From NCBI RefSeq assembly GCF_900636825.1, contig NZ_LR134318.1, positions 2,389,501-2,453,500 on the forward strand: DNA of 64,000 nt, written 5' to 3'. A program made the translations under genes and the position numbers. Source of the stretch: Pseudomonas fluorescens (GTDB lineage Bacteria > Pseudomonadota > Gammaproteobacteria > Pseudomonadales > Pseudomonadaceae). Positions 34,807 through 43,615 of the stretch are shown one piece after another; within the stretch, counting starts at the first letter, position 1, and every line of letters begins with the position of its first letter. Below the pieces are notes generated by a model that was not told the DNA's origin, did no database searches, and was given only the letters and a program-made list of their open reading frames with translations.

Positions 34807-35183
34807 AGCGCTTGTTTATGACGCAGTTTCCATGAGCGTATCAGCCGTCCATAGACCAGCAGATTGACCGCCAGCACCACACTGCCCAGCGCCAGTTGAA
34901 TCTGCGGTGTAAGCCCGGCGGGATAAATGATCGGCCAGATGTAATGCTCGATGAAGCCGCCGGCGTATTCGGTTTGCCCGGCGGTGTGGCGCATCAGATT
35001 TTCCCAATAGGTCAGCGGACACGTCAGGTGCAGCACTTCGACCGCCACTCCCCATGCAGCCGCAGGCAGATGCAGCCAGATCAAACGTGGCCATTTCAGC
35101 ACCAGCAACCCGCCGAGCAGCACGAACAGAATGAATGACAAATGAAACAGGACGAGGCCGTCGGCGGCGATTCGGTACAGCAT
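34803..35183 (-). CDS. DUF2784 domain-containing membrane protein
   Basis: A 126-residue protein with three or four helices. The diagnostic stretch is LHLTCPLTYWENLMRHTAGQ with the preceding WPRLIWLHLPAAAWGVAVEV, then FIEHYIWPIIYPAGLTPQIQ. Role unknown. It is convergent with, and overlaps, the DUF3087 gene. Confidence 0.85.
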   Translation of the reverse strand: MLYRIAADGLVLFHLSFILFVLLGGLLVLKWPRLIWLHLPAAAWGVAVEVLHLTCPLTYWENLMRHTAGQTEYAGGFIEHYIWPIIYPAGLTPQIQLALGSVVLAVNLLVYGRLIRSWKLRHKQAL

Positions 35184-35278
35184 GTCGTTTCCCCGACGCG
35201 AAGGTGAATGCCGTCATCATACGACGAAAATGTTCTACGCTTTTGCAAGGCAGAATTTTCGCTGAGACGGAGGTGGGT

Positions 35279-35428
35279 ATGGCGACAGAGCAACAGCATC
35301 CGAGCGATGGTGACGAACCAACCGAAGAGGAGATCGAGCGGCAGAAGCGTAGTCAGGAACAAACCTGGCACCACGATGGGAGCAAAGAGCTTTCAAAACA
35401 AGATCAGGAGCGTCCGCTGAAACCTTGA
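35279..35428 (+). CDS. Small acidic hypothetical protein
   Basis: A 49-residue charged protein (MATEQQHPSDGDEPTEEEIE, RQKRSQEQTWHHDGSKELSK). A GGAGGT ribosome binding site and a strong terminator immediately downstream support a real gene. No membrane segment or known motif; probably largely disordered. Confidence 0.65.
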   Translation: MATEQQHPSDGDEPTEEEIERQKRSQEQTWHHDGSKELSKQDQERPLKP

Positions 35429-35436
35429 TCTGATAC

Positions 35437-35467
35437 CAAAAAAAGCCCCGCGTTGGCGGGGCTTTTT
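35437..35467. terminator. Bidirectional rho-independent terminator
   Basis: AGCCCCGC and GCGGGGCT stem flanked by an A-run on the left and a T-run on the right, between convergent genes. Confidence 0.9.
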
Positions 35468-35472
35468 CGTTT

Positions 35473-36003
35473 TCATAGATCTTCGATCTTGGTGAAGTCG
35501 GGGTGTGATGCCCGATATCCCAAGGTTCGGTCGATCCACGCGTTGAGCTCGTTGACCATTACCGGCGGACGGCCGGGGTAGGTCTCGAGCGTGCTGCGCA
35601 GGATACGTTCAATATCCGGGACGGCACGCAGGTTTCGAGTCTTGATGTAGTGGCCGATAAAACAGTCGAGTTCAAAGCGTTCTGTCTTTGACAGATGAAT
35701 ACACTCCAGGCCGCTGACCTGTTTGATTGCAAAATCGTCGCGCAACATATTTCTCTGCAAGGGCTTGAAAAGTTGTAGGGAATTCCTGATTTCGTTGACT
35801 CTTTGGTCAACTGGTATACCAATCGGAAGGGCGGCGCGCATGCTAGCGGTAGTGCGGCCGAATGTATGTATGACGATCCAGTTGTCAGACAAGCGGTTGA
35901 TTCGATCAAACGTCTGTTTCAAGCGCGGTGTTTCGTGAATGAAACACTGGCTGTAACGCCGCCGAGTCGGTGTACTTTCGAGTTCCTCAAGCGCCGGAAC
36001 CAA
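35473..36003 (-). CDS. Hypothetical protein, possibly acquired
   Basis: A 176-residue soluble protein, unrecognised. It reads with rare-codon content and lower GC than its neighbours (ETPRLKQTFDRINRLSDNW, GLECIHLSKTERFELDCFIG, VMVNELNAWIDRTLGYRASH). No ATG opens the frame; a TTG at 36003 after CAGGG is the likely start. It ends just past the bidirectional terminator. Alternative: translation from the internal ATG (MRAALPIGIPVDQRVN) would give a shorter protein. Confidence 0.6.
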   Translation of the reverse strand: MVPALEELESTPTRRRYSQCFIHETPRLKQTFDRINRLSDNWIVIHTFGRTTASMRAALPIGIPVDQRVNEIRNSLQLFKPLQRNMLRDDFAIKQVSGLECIHLSKTERFELDCFIGHYIKTRNLRAVPDIERILRSTLETYPGRPPVMVNELNAWIDRTLGYRASHPDFTKIEDL

Positions 36004-36117
36004 ACCCTGTGTACCCTATCCAACCTCGGCTCGCAGATGGGCGCGCAGGGATGGATAGGGGCGAGGGAGTTTTGCCGACCGACAGCATGCCTCGCACCGT
36101 GAGGCTCAAGGCAAAAC

Positions 36118-37017
36118 ATGACATCTGGATTGAAACTCGTTGCTGCAGCATTTATTTCCCTGGGGCTGGCCGGCTGCATCGCTGCGCCGGTCGAGCTGAC
36201 CGCGCAGACCGAGACTCGTCTGGAAAGCCAGGCACCGGTGCGCTTCCTCTTGACCTTCGACGACGGTCCCAGCGCCTCCGGTTTCTGGAACCCGACGGCA
36301 ACGGTGCTTGATAGCCTCAAGAACAATCCGCTGCAGCCCAATATCAAAGCGGTATTTTTTGTCCAGACCCGCGCACCCCGAGCCGGTAACAGTGAGATCG
36401 GCCGCAGCCTGATGCGACGCGAGTCCGCTGAAGGTCATATCCTCGCGTTTCACACGGCCACTCACTGGCATAGCAACCATCGTTCGCTTGGCCCTGAGCA
36501 ACTCGAAGAGTCGCTGACCAACGGTACGGCGGATATCGCGAAAATCACCGGCGCGCCGCCAACGCTGCTGCGTCCGCCGTTCTGGAATTATGACAAGCGC
36601 ACCTTTGCCGCCTATCAACGCCACGGGTTGCACGTGCTGCTGACGGACTTGAGTGCCAACGACGGCAAAATCTGGGGCTTCAATGCCAGCCCTCGGCGTC
36701 GGGCCAATCTGTTGCGGCAACTGTCGCAAGTTCGTGAACGCGTCGCGTCGGGTGAATTGCCCACGGTAGACGGGGTGATTCCAGTGGTCGTGACCTTCCA
36801 TGACCTTAATCGCTATACCGCGCGGCATACACGTGAGTATCTGCAAATCTTGCTCGACAGCGCGGCCGCCACTGGCGTGAAACTGGCGGACAAGCCGTTT
36901 TATGATGATCACGCGGCATTGCAGAAAGCCGCGCTGGCGCGCACGGTTGAGAAAAGCGAGGAGCCGGTGGAATTGCCGGGGATGTGGAACTGGATTTGGG
37001 ATCACGACGCTCATTAG
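36118..37017 (+). CDS. Polysaccharide deacetylase-family lipoprotein
   Basis: A 299-residue NodB-fold lipoprotein. The signal ends AFISLGLAGC with the lipidated Cys20. NodB motifs are in order: LLTFDDGPSASGF (about 43-55, metal and base aspartates), then LAFHTATHW (His-x3-His metal ligands), LLRPPFWNYDKRT (active-site arginine), and a late VVTFHDLNR with a histidine. So a metal-dependent N- or O-deacetylase at the envelope is predicted, acting on peptidoglycan or an exported polysaccharide. The lipobox has G at -1 and A at -2. The gene is divergent from the unrecognised gene at 36003. Substrate unknown. Confidence 0.85.
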   Translation: MTSGLKLVAAAFISLGLAGCIAAPVELTAQTETRLESQAPVRFLLTFDDGPSASGFWNPTATVLDSLKNNPLQPNIKAVFFVQTRAPRAGNSEIGRSLMRRESAEGHILAFHTATHWHSNHRSLGPEQLEESLTNGTADIAKITGAPPTLLRPPFWNYDKRTFAAYQRHGLHVLLTDLSANDGKIWGFNASPRRRANLLRQLSQVRERVASGELPTVDGVIPVVVTFHDLNRYTARHTREYLQILLDSAAATGVKLADKPFYDDHAALQKAALARTVEKSEEPVELPGMWNWIWDHDAH

Positions 37018-37127
37018 TATTCGCGCCGCAAATTGTGATCCATTTGGCCATTTGCACCGAGCAGTAATGAGTTGCTCATCTATGCTCTATCGATCGGATC
37101 GACTCATCGCCTGCGAGGCGTTCGCCC

Positions 37128-37370
37128 ATGCTTGCCATTGCCGACATTTGCCGCATCGTCGAGTCCGGCTTTCCTGCACTCAAATGCGAGTGCACCCCGT
37201 CGGCACAAGGGCTTTTGCGGATCAAGGTCTACGAGCCCGACAGCGGTCGGGTCGATCTACTCCTCAACGGTGTTTCTCCGGAACATCTCGTCACAATCCG
37301 CGACATCTCCAACTTCATTGGTGAGCTGCGCACGGAAATGAGCGCCGGTCGCCGGGCGTTCGCCGGGTGA
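37128..37370 (+). CDS. DUF1652 domain-containing protein
   Basis: An 80-residue protein of a Pseudomonas-specific family (ICRIVESGFPALKCECTPSA, LRIKVYEPDSGRVDLLLNGV, EHLVTIRDISNFIGELRTEM). The pattern helix, two cysteines, three strands and a C-terminal helix fits DUF1652. No known function. It converges on the NUDIX gene five bases away. Confidence 0.82.
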   Translation: MLAIADICRIVESGFPALKCECTPSAQGLLRIKVYEPDSGRVDLLLNGVSPEHLVTIRDISNFIGELRTEMSAGRRAFAG

Positions 37371-37374
37371 GCGA

Positions 37375-37737
37375 TTAAAGACGTCGTTGGAATGCCCGAA
37401 CAATGCGCAGTGTCGCTTCATTGGTGCTGAGATTCTGCACGGCGTCGAGCGGATGCCAGATGCAGTCGATGATCTCGTTTTGCGGGCGGACCTGATCAAG
37501 GTTCGACACGGAGGCTTCATAGACATGATGCTGCGTGCGCCCCGTCTGCACTTCCATCAGATACAGCACATCGTCGGCAGCAAGACCGGTTTCTTCCTGT
37601 AATTCACGCACGGCAGCACCCGCCCGGGTTTCTCCGGGTTCGACCTTGCCGCCGGGTAATGTCCAGTGGCAGTGGGGTTTGCGCACCAGAAGAATGTGGC
37701 GATCCTGTTCGCAAATGACGGTTGCACGTACTTTCAT
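37375..37737 (-). CDS. NUDIX hydrolase
   Basis: A 120-residue pyrophosphohydrolase. The NUDIX box runs from about residue 30 to 52 ([20 protein letters not shown] then TGL), with all catalytic glutamates present. It hydrolyses a nucleoside diphosphate linked to another group; short members of this size include housecleaning enzymes. Single gene. Confidence 0.9.
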   Translation of the reverse strand: MKVRATVICEQDRHILLVRKPHCHWTLPGGKVEPGETRAGAAVRELQEETGLAADDVLYLMEVQTGRTQHHVYEASVSNLDQVRPQNEIIDCIWHPLDAVQNLSTNEATLRIVRAFQRRL

Positions 37738-37953
37738 CTGTTACCTGTTTGCTGCTGTCACAAAACTGAAATGAAACTGCAATATTCGAGCCGGGGCCGC
37801 GTTTGAAGGTTCCATAAGAAGTTGGAGTGATTGCCTGAACGAATAAGTCCCCTTCGTTACCGGTGGAGCGACGTCCGGTTGGCACGTAGGAGTAGAGCGG
37901 GTGTAAGGTTGAGCCGTGAAGCCGAACCCAACGTTTGCGTAAAGGAGGTGCCC

Positions 37954-38151
37954 ATGAGCACGCCTGTCATGAACAAAATGCACATGAACGGCTACGACGT
38001 CATAAACATCAACAACGGCCCGTGGCGAGTCTGTACCCAAGGCGATCGACTGGCGTCATTTGCCAGCAGGGAGGAAGCTTTAGCCTATGCCGCAGCACTG
38101 CCCGGCTACAAAAAACGCTCGGCGCGCGGACAAAGTCACAATTCAGGTTGA
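37954..38151 (+). CDS. Small hypothetical protein, DUF2188-like
   Basis: A 65-residue protein (MSTPVMNKMHMNGYDVININ, GPWRVCTQGDRLASFASREE, ALAYAAALPGYKKRS). The strand-turn-strand-helix pattern with ASFASREEALAYA resembles DUF2188 modules. Strong ribosome binding site AAAGGAGGTG; terminator follows. Confidence 0.65.
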   Translation: MSTPVMNKMHMNGYDVININNGPWRVCTQGDRLASFASREEALAYAAALPGYKKRSARGQSHNSG

Positions 38152-38166
38152 TGGGTCGCAGTAAAC

Positions 38167-38192
38167 GTGCCCCGGCATTGCCGGGGCTTTCG
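38167..38192 (+). terminator. Rho-independent terminator
   Basis: GCCCCGGCA and TGCCGGGGC form a tight 9-bp stem followed by TTTCGTTT. Confidence 0.8.
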
Positions 38193-38214
38193 TTTGGAGA
38201 GAGATTCAACGGCT

Positions 38215-38454
38215 TCAGTGGACTTTGGTCCGACTGATGGCGCGCGCTTTCACTTCCTTGGCATACAGTTGCAAGCGCTCCTCGTCGCTTTGCAGAACCT
38301 CGCAGGATCTCAAGACCGTTTGCGCGTCGGCTTCGTTGCCGGATTTGCGCAGTTGTTCGGCGATACGTTTGAGATCGACGGCCGACCATCTCAAGTCCGA
38401 TGCAACGCTTTGCAAGTCTCGCTGAAGTTCGTGTTCGTATTCATTGAGTCGCAT
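38215..38454 (-). CDS. Small coiled-coil hypothetical protein
   Basis: A 79-residue highly charged, all-helical protein (MRLNEYEHELQRDLQSVASD, LKRIAEQLRKSGNEADAQTV, LRSCEVLQSDEERLQLYAKE). The start at 38454 has a textbook GGAGGTG. Heptad-like spacing suggests a coiled coil. Function unknown. Confidence 0.65.
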   Translation of the reverse strand: MRLNEYEHELQRDLQSVASDLRWSAVDLKRIAEQLRKSGNEADAQTVLRSCEVLQSDEERLQLYAKEVKARAISRTKVH

Positions 38455-38639
38455 GATCACCTCCAGAACATTCTCGGTAGAAAAGAGTAGTCGCATTTTC
38501 CCGGCCGGGGCGGCGGTGTCTGTCATCGAACCTAATGGTCGTGAAAAACTGCCCATTCTTCGCTGCCAGCCTGTTGCCACGATGGATGTCGTCCCGGTTA
38601 CACGTTACATTCGCTTTTTTTCAGATCAGAGAAACAACT

Positions 38640-38975
38640 ATGCGGATGTGGATCGGGAGTTTGGCGTTGGCCATGTTGGCGGGATGCTCGTTGCCGGCGT
38701 CGTTGGTGCCGGGTGAGCCCAATGTCAGCAAGACCAGTGACAAGCCTCCCAAAGACTATGCCGCGTGTGTATTACCGTTGTGGCAGCAGGATGTCGCCAA
38801 AACGACGCAAACTTCCATCTCCAACGGCTATCGCATCACCGCGCCGAGCATCATCACGGCCGACGAGATTCTCGATATCGTCAAATACAAGGACGGCAGC
38901 AGGGTGTCGTTGTATCAGGGACCGCCCTGGGCCAAGTCCGGGTCGTTGCGCCAATCGGTTCGCGATTGTCTTTAA
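38640..38975 (+). CDS. Small lipoprotein
   Basis: A 111-residue lipoprotein with signal MRMWIGSLALAMLAGC and lipidated Cys16. The mature part (KDYAACVLPLWQQDVAKTTQ, YRITAPSIITADEILDIVKY, SRVSLYQGPPWAKSGSLRQS) resembles small Pseudomonas outer-membrane or periplasmic lipoproteins without assigned role. The start at 38640 is chosen over an upstream frame extension because it gives a perfect signal peptide. Confidence 0.75.
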   Translation: MRMWIGSLALAMLAGCSLPASLVPGEPNVSKTSDKPPKDYAACVLPLWQQDVAKTTQTSISNGYRITAPSIITADEILDIVKYKDGSRVSLYQGPPWAKSGSLRQSVRDCL

Positions 38976-38997
38976 CGAGTTTCGCGGATGGACAAAA

Positions 38998-39032
38998 AGC
39001 AGAAACCGGAGCATCGGTTTCTGCTTTTTTTT
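38998..39032 (+). terminator. Rho-independent terminator
   Basis: GCAGAAACCG and CGGTTTCTGC stem, six-base loop, followed by eight T residues, after the lipoprotein gene. Confidence 0.92.
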
Positions 39033-39175
39033 GGCGCCTCGTACGCTGTGGTTGTGGATTTTACCGAGGTTGCGTAACGAGCGGTGACAGTTGTGCGACA
39101 GGTTTTTCCCAGCGTGCACTAGGCTTTGCCTGCTGGTCGCGTTCAGACCAGCGCGACCCGCGAGGAGCCTCGATC

Positions 39176-39781
39176 ATGGATGATCTGGTCAAAGAAGTTA
39201 TTCCGCTGTTGCAGTATTTGATTCCCGGATTTCTGTCAGCGTGGATTTTTTACTCGCTGACGGCGTTCAAGCGTCCGGACACGTTCGGACAGATTGTGCA
39301 GGCGTTGATTTTCACGTTTGTGATTCATGGCGCGGTGCTGGGGATTGGGGCAATTTGTATGTGGGTGGGCGCGAAAGGGTTTTCGGTTGGGAGATGGGAT
39401 GCGAGGGCCGAGGCCGTCTGGGCGTTTGTTCTGTCGGTGACCCTGGGTTTGCTTTCCTGTTACCTGGCCACGAATGACAAATTACATGCATGGCTGCGTA
39501 GTCGAAACGTAACGAAACAAACTTCCTACCCCAGTGAATGGTTCAGCATCTTCGCCCAACATCATCGGCTCATCACGCTGCACCTGACCGACGAGAGACG
39601 CGTATTTGGCTGGCCTGTCGAGTGGCCACCCGAGTCCGGCAGTGGTCAGTTCGTCATGCAAAATCCCTGTTGGTTAGACGCCCAAGGGGTCGAAGTGCCT
39701 TTTGGTGCCGAGTATTTGCTGATAGATTCCGGCAAAGTCAAATGGGTGGAATTCGGCCCGCAATTGGAGGATTCATTGTGA
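39176..39781 (+). CDS. DUF6338 family membrane protein
   Basis: A 201-residue protein with an N-terminal helix pair (LLQYLIPGFLSAWIFYSLTA, LIFTFVIHGAVLGIGAICMW), a third helix (AVWAFVLSVTLGLLSCYLAT) and a soluble C-terminal part beginning near LRSRNVTKQTSYPSEW (HHRLITLHLTDERRVFGWPV, YLLIDSGKVKWVEFGP). This matches DUF6338, of unknown function. The ATG at 39176 follows CGAGGAGCC. The next tiny gene starts inside its stop codon. Confidence 0.78.
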   Translation: MDDLVKEVIPLLQYLIPGFLSAWIFYSLTAFKRPDTFGQIVQALIFTFVIHGAVLGIGAICMWVGAKGFSVGRWDARAEAVWAFVLSVTLGLLSCYLATNDKLHAWLRSRNVTKQTSYPSEWFSIFAQHHRLITLHLTDERRVFGWPVEWPPESGSGQFVMQNPCWLDAQGVEVPFGAEYLLIDSGKVKWVEFGPQLEDSL

Positions 39782-39900
39782 CCGCGAGAGCAGCTCAACC
39801 TATGCCAGCCTGGGTGGCACGTCGTTACACCTCCGACGGGAAACCTGTTGCAAATGCACAGCCGAAGGCACCGAGTGGCCCACCGCCGCTGAAAAGCTGA
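39778..39900 (+). CDS. 40-residue protein coupled to the DUF6338 gene
   Basis: A GTG start overlaps the DUF6338 stop (GTGA), with GGAGG six bases upstream inside that gene. The product is proline-rich and basic (TARAAQPMPAWVARRYTSDG, KPVANAQPKAPSGPPPLKS). It ends exactly one base before the convergent LysR stop. The tight coupling argues that it is a real small partner protein; no family is known to me. Confidence 0.6.
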   Translation: MTARAAQPMPAWVARRYTSDGKPVANAQPKAPSGPPPLKS

Positions 39901-40809
39901 TCAATCTATTGATCCCCAACCCTCCGCCACAGCCCGGCGAATCGCCTCAAGCAGCATCGCGAACGCCGGGTTGTCGTTGTTCTCCCGCCAGATCAGGTGC
40001 AGTTCGCTCTGCACCCCTTCGCCTAGATCGATATCGCGAAACACCACATTTCTGAACACCACACTGGTTGCGCAGCGCGGCACCAGCGCCAGGCCCATGC
40101 CGGCGTTGACCAAAGCCAGAATCGTCAGCGATGACCCCAGCCACTGCACGTAATCGGGTGCGACCCGGGCCGAACGCAGCATGCCGGTCAGCAGTTCGTT
40201 GAACGGCGGATAAGCCGCATGGGAATACATCAGGAATGGCTGCTTATCCAGGTCGGTGACCGACACGTCAGCCGCACTCGCCAATCGATGAGCGCTGGGC
40301 ACCGCCAGCACAAACGGCTCACGCACCAGACATTCGGTGGCATACCCAGGCTCCAGCAACGGCGCGCGGGCGATGCCCAGATCGATGCGGCGCGCACGCA
40401 GGGCTTCATGTTGTTGGTAGGTGTTCATCTCCGTCAGATCGATCTTCACCTGCGGCTGTTTCAAGCGAGCCTCGGCGATGACCTTCGGTAAAAACTCATA
40501 CACCGCGCTGCCGACAAAACTGATGTTCACCGAGCCGATGTCGCCTTCAGCGAAGCGTCGGGCGGTGACGGCTGCCTGTTGGGCGCGCTCGAGCAGGTTC
40601 TGCGCTTCGACGAAGAACGCCCGACCAGCGGCGGTGAGCGCAACGCTGCGGGTGCTGCGCGTGAACAACTCGACGCCGAGGTGATGTTCGAGCAACTGAA
40701 TCTGCCGGCTTAGCGGCGGCTGCGTCATGTTCAATCGTTCGGCGGCGCGACGAAAGTTAAGTTCCGTGGCGACGGTGGTAAAGCAGCGCAGCTGGGTAAG
40801 TTCGAACAT
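39901..40809 (-). CDS. LysR-family regulator of the glucarate locus
   Basis: A 302-residue LysR protein. The HTH spans LRCFTTVATELNFRRAAERL and NMTQPPLSRQIQLLEHHLGV, the BenM/CatM-like subgroup. The effector domain includes VNISFVGSAVYEFLPKVIAE and LALVNAGMGLALVPRC. It is divergent from the transporter and dehydratase genes, with an inverted repeat in the 119-base gap, so activation by glucarate or a catabolite is the natural inference. The start at 40809 is chosen because the upstream extension crosses that promoter. Confidence 0.88.
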   Translation of the reverse strand: MFELTQLRCFTTVATELNFRRAAERLNMTQPPLSRQIQLLEHHLGVELFTRSTRSVALTAAGRAFFVEAQNLLERAQQAAVTARRFAEGDIGSVNISFVGSAVYEFLPKVIAEARLKQPQVKIDLTEMNTYQQHEALRARRIDLGIARAPLLEPGYATECLVREPFVLAVPSAHRLASAADVSVTDLDKQPFLMYSHAAYPPFNELLTGMLRSARVAPDYVQWLGSSLTILALVNAGMGLALVPRCATSVVFRNVVFRDIDLGEGVQSELHLIWRENNDNPAFAMLLEAIRRAVAEGWGSID

Positions 40810-40812
40810 TGA

Positions 40813-40851
40813 TCTAATCCGGGTATCAATCGAATGCCAAGTTAGATTAGA
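40813..40851. promoter_or_regulatory. Candidate LysR operator upstream of the glucarate genes
   Basis: TCTAATC (40813-40819) and GATTAGA (40845-40851) form a perfect 7-base inverted repeat with a 25-base spacer, beginning four bases before the LysR start codon on the minus strand. TGATCTAATCCGGG and AGACGGGATCA extend the symmetry imperfectly. Confidence 0.45.
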
Positions 40852-40928
40852 CGGGATCAATGATCGCCGTCCATGATCGGTTCATCGCTCTACGCCGTCC
40901 CTAAAAAAACAAGATCGGGAGTCGCCCC

Positions 40929-42296
40929 TTGAAAAACCTCCAGAGTCCGCCGGACGTCACGGTACTTGCCCGTGCCGCCGCCAAGGTCAAGCGCCACGTA
41001 CTGCCGTTGTTCGTGGTGATGTTCATCGTCAATTACATTGATCGGGTCAACATCGGTTTTGTGCGCAGCCATTTGGAAACCGATCTGGGTATCGGCGCTG
41101 CGGCCTACGGGCTCGGCGCCGGATTGTTTTTCATCGGTTACGCGCTGTTCGAAGTGCCTTCGAACATGCTTCTGCAGCGCTACGGCGCGCGGGTCTGGCT
41201 GACCCGGATCATGTTCACCTGGGGCGCAGCGGCCATGGCCATGGCATTCGTCCAGGGCGAAACCAGTTTCTATGTGCTGCGCTTTATTCTTGGTGCGGCG
41301 GAGGCGGGGTTCTTTCCGGGAATCATTTACTATTTCACCCAATGGCTGCCGGCCTCGGAGCGCGGCAAGACCATGGCGGTGTTCCTCAGCGGTTCGGCGA
41401 TCGCCTCGGTGATTTCGGGCCCGGTGTCCGGTGCGTTGCTGCACGTCAGTGGCCTGGGCCTGCACGGCTGGCAGTGGATGTTTCTGATCGAGGGCGCGGC
41501 CTCGGTGGTGCTCTGTGCATTTGTCTGGTTCTGGCTGCAATCGCATCCGCGCCAAGCCAAGTGGCTCAGTGCAGAAGAGCGCGAAGCGCTGGTCAGCGCC
41601 ATCGCTGAAGAACAGCGTGCCCGCGAAGCCGTGCAGGTGGCCAAGCCGTCGATGTTCAAGTTGTTGGCGGACCGGCAGATCGCGCTGTTCTGCTTCATCT
41701 ATTTTTCCATCGCTTTGACCATCTATGGCGCCACCTTCTGGTTGCCAAGCATGATCAAGAAGATGGGCAATCTGGGCGACTTCCAGGTGGGGCTGCTCAA
41801 TTCGATCCCGTGGATCATTTCTATCATCGCCATGTACGGCTTCGCGGCGATGGCCGGCAAATGGAAATTCCAGCAGGCCTGGGTGGCGCTGACGCTGGTG
41901 ATCGCAGCCTTCGGCATGTTCATGTCGACCACCGGCGGGCCGATTTTCGCCTTCGTCGCCATCTGCTTTGCTGCGATCGGTTTCAAGGCTGCCTCGGCAC
42001 TGTTCTGGCCGATTCCGCAGAGCTATCTGGATGCGCGTATCGCCGCTGCGGTGATCGCCTTGATCAACTCCATCGGCAACCTCGGCGGCTTCGTCGCGCC
42101 AACCGCGTTCGGCTTTCTCGAACAAACCACCGGCTCTATCGAAGGCGGCCTGTATGGCCTGGCGGCGACGTCGTTGATCGCGGCGGTGGTGATTTTCTTC
42201 GCCCGCACAGCGCCGGGTGCCAAAGGTAAAACGCCGGCAAAGCCCCATGACGAAACCGCCGTTGTCGCGACGGCCAGCCCGGCCGCGAGCCATTGA
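40929..42296 (+). CDS. gudP: MFS transporter, anion:cation symporter family (glucarate type)
   Basis: A 455-residue, twelve-helix symporter of the ACS family. Markers are FVVMFIVNYIDRVNIGFVRS, GLGAGLFFIGYALFEVPSNM, LRFILGAAEAGFFPGIIYYF and the C-half IKKMGNLGDFQVGLLNSIPW. The start is a TTG at 40929 with GGGAG seven bases upstream. It lies 30 bases before the glucarate dehydratase gene, so uptake of glucarate (or galactarate) by proton symport is inferred from context plus family. Confidence 0.85.
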   Translation: MKNLQSPPDVTVLARAAAKVKRHVLPLFVVMFIVNYIDRVNIGFVRSHLETDLGIGAAAYGLGAGLFFIGYALFEVPSNMLLQRYGARVWLTRIMFTWGAAAMAMAFVQGETSFYVLRFILGAAEAGFFPGIIYYFTQWLPASERGKTMAVFLSGSAIASVISGPVSGALLHVSGLGLHGWQWMFLIEGAASVVLCAFVWFWLQSHPRQAKWLSAEEREALVSAIAEEQRAREAVQVAKPSMFKLLADRQIALFCFIYFSIALTIYGATFWLPSMIKKMGNLGDFQVGLLNSIPWIISIIAMYGFAAMAGKWKFQQAWVALTLVIAAFGMFMSTTGGPIFAFVAICFAAIGFKAASALFWPIPQSYLDARIAAAVIALINSIGNLGGFVAPTAFGFLEQTTGSIEGGLYGLAATSLIAAVVIFFARTAPGAKGKTPAKPHDETAVVATASPAASH

Positions 42297-42326
42297 ATCG
42301 ATTGTTGATCTGTCAGGAGCGTTATC

Positions 42327-43601
42327 TTGAAAATCACCCGCGTAACCGTCACCCCGATCGCCTTTCGTGATCCGCCACTGCTCAACGCCAGCGGCATCCA
42401 CGAACCGTTCGCCCTGCGCTCGATCATCGAGATCGAAAGCGACAATGGCTACATCGGCCTTGGCGAAAGCTACGGCGATGCCCCGGCGCTGGCCATCCAG
42501 CAGCAATTGCAGACGCAACTGATCGGCCTCGATCCGTTCAACCTCAATCAATTGCGGGCGATTGTGCAGGCCACGGTTGCCGCCAACAAACCGGCAAGCA
42601 TTGCGGGTGCCGAATTGGCGCCCGGCTCTCACGCCAGCAAAGCGGTGAGCAATGCCTATTCGGCGTTCGAAGTGGCCTTCCTCGATTTGCAGGCGCGTTA
42701 CCTGAATGTACCGCTGGTGGATCTGCTCGGTGGCGCGATTCGCGACGAAGTGCCTTTCAGTGCGTATCTGTTCTTCAAGTACGCACAGCACGTCGATTCG
42801 CCATACAAGCCGGACAACTGGGGCGAGGCACTCAGCGAGCAGCAGATCGTCGCGCAGGCTGCGCGGATGATTGAGGCGTATGGCTTCAAAAGCATCAAGC
42901 TCAAAGCCGGGACGTTGCCGCCGGAGCACGAGGTGGCGTGCATCAAGGCGCTGAAAAAAGCCTTTCCCGGTTATCCGTTGCGCATCGATCCCAACGGCAA
43001 TTGGTCGCTGGAAACGTCGATTCGCATGGCCGAATTGCTCGGTGACGATTTGCAGTATTACGAAGATCCGACCCCTGGCCTGGAGGGCATGGCTGAGCTG
43101 CACAAGCGCACCGGACTGCCGCTGGCGACCAACATGGTCGTCACCGATTTCGATGAGTTCCGCCGCAGCGTCGAGCAGAACAGCGTGCAAATCGTCCTCG
43201 CCGACCATCACTATTGGGGCGGCCTGCGCGACACGCAGACGCTGGCGAAAATGTGCGATGTGTTCGGTCTCGGGGTGTCGATGCATTCCAATTCGCACCT
43301 GGGCATCAGTCTGATGGCGATGGCGCATGTGGCAGCGGCGGTGCCGAATCTGGATTACGCCTGCGACACCCATTACCCGTGGCAGGAGCCGGATGAAGAG
43401 GTGATCAAGGGGGGCAAGCTGCCGATTGTCGATGGCTGCGTGAAAATCACTCGCGCACCGGGGCTTGGGCTGGAACTGGATCATGATCAACTGGGCAAGC
43501 TGCATGATCAGTTCCTGACCTGCGGCATTCGCCAGCGCGACGATGTGCGCCAGATGCAGCGTTATAAGCCGGACTGGAAGGCGGTCAAGCCCCGGTTCTG
43601 A
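42327..43601 (+). CDS. gudD: Glucarate dehydratase
   Basis: Enolase-superfamily enzyme of 424 residues that dehydrates D-glucarate to 5-keto-4-deoxyglucarate. The barrel carries the base pair KLK (Lys191, Lys193), metal ligands in IDPNGNW (Asp221), YYEDPTPG (Glu246) and ATNMVVTD (Asn269), and the catalytic His320 in SMHSNSHLG. N-terminal ITRVTVTPIAFRDPPLLNAS is GudD-specific. It starts at a TTG with CAGGAG upstream. The genes for the next catabolic steps are not in the window. Confidence 0.94.
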   Translation: MKITRVTVTPIAFRDPPLLNASGIHEPFALRSIIEIESDNGYIGLGESYGDAPALAIQQQLQTQLIGLDPFNLNQLRAIVQATVAANKPASIAGAELAPGSHASKAVSNAYSAFEVAFLDLQARYLNVPLVDLLGGAIRDEVPFSAYLFFKYAQHVDSPYKPDNWGEALSEQQIVAQAARMIEAYGFKSIKLKAGTLPPEHEVACIKALKKAFPGYPLRIDPNGNWSLETSIRMAELLGDDLQYYEDPTPGLEGMAELHKRTGLPLATNMVVTDFDEFRRSVEQNSVQIVLADHHYWGGLRDTQTLAKMCDVFGLGVSMHSNSHLGISLMAMAHVAAAVPNLDYACDTHYPWQEPDEEVIKGGKLPIVDGCVKITRAPGLGLELDHDQLGKLHDQFLTCGIRQRDDVRQMQRYKPDWKAVKPRF

Positions 43602-43615
43602 GGTGTCTGGTTCGA

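Noticed and set aside
40890..43505. 871-codon minus-strand ORF
   Set aside because: It is antisense to gudP and gudD, rich in His/Arg/Gln as expected from the complement of GC-rich coding DNA, and both plus-strand genes are unmistakable.
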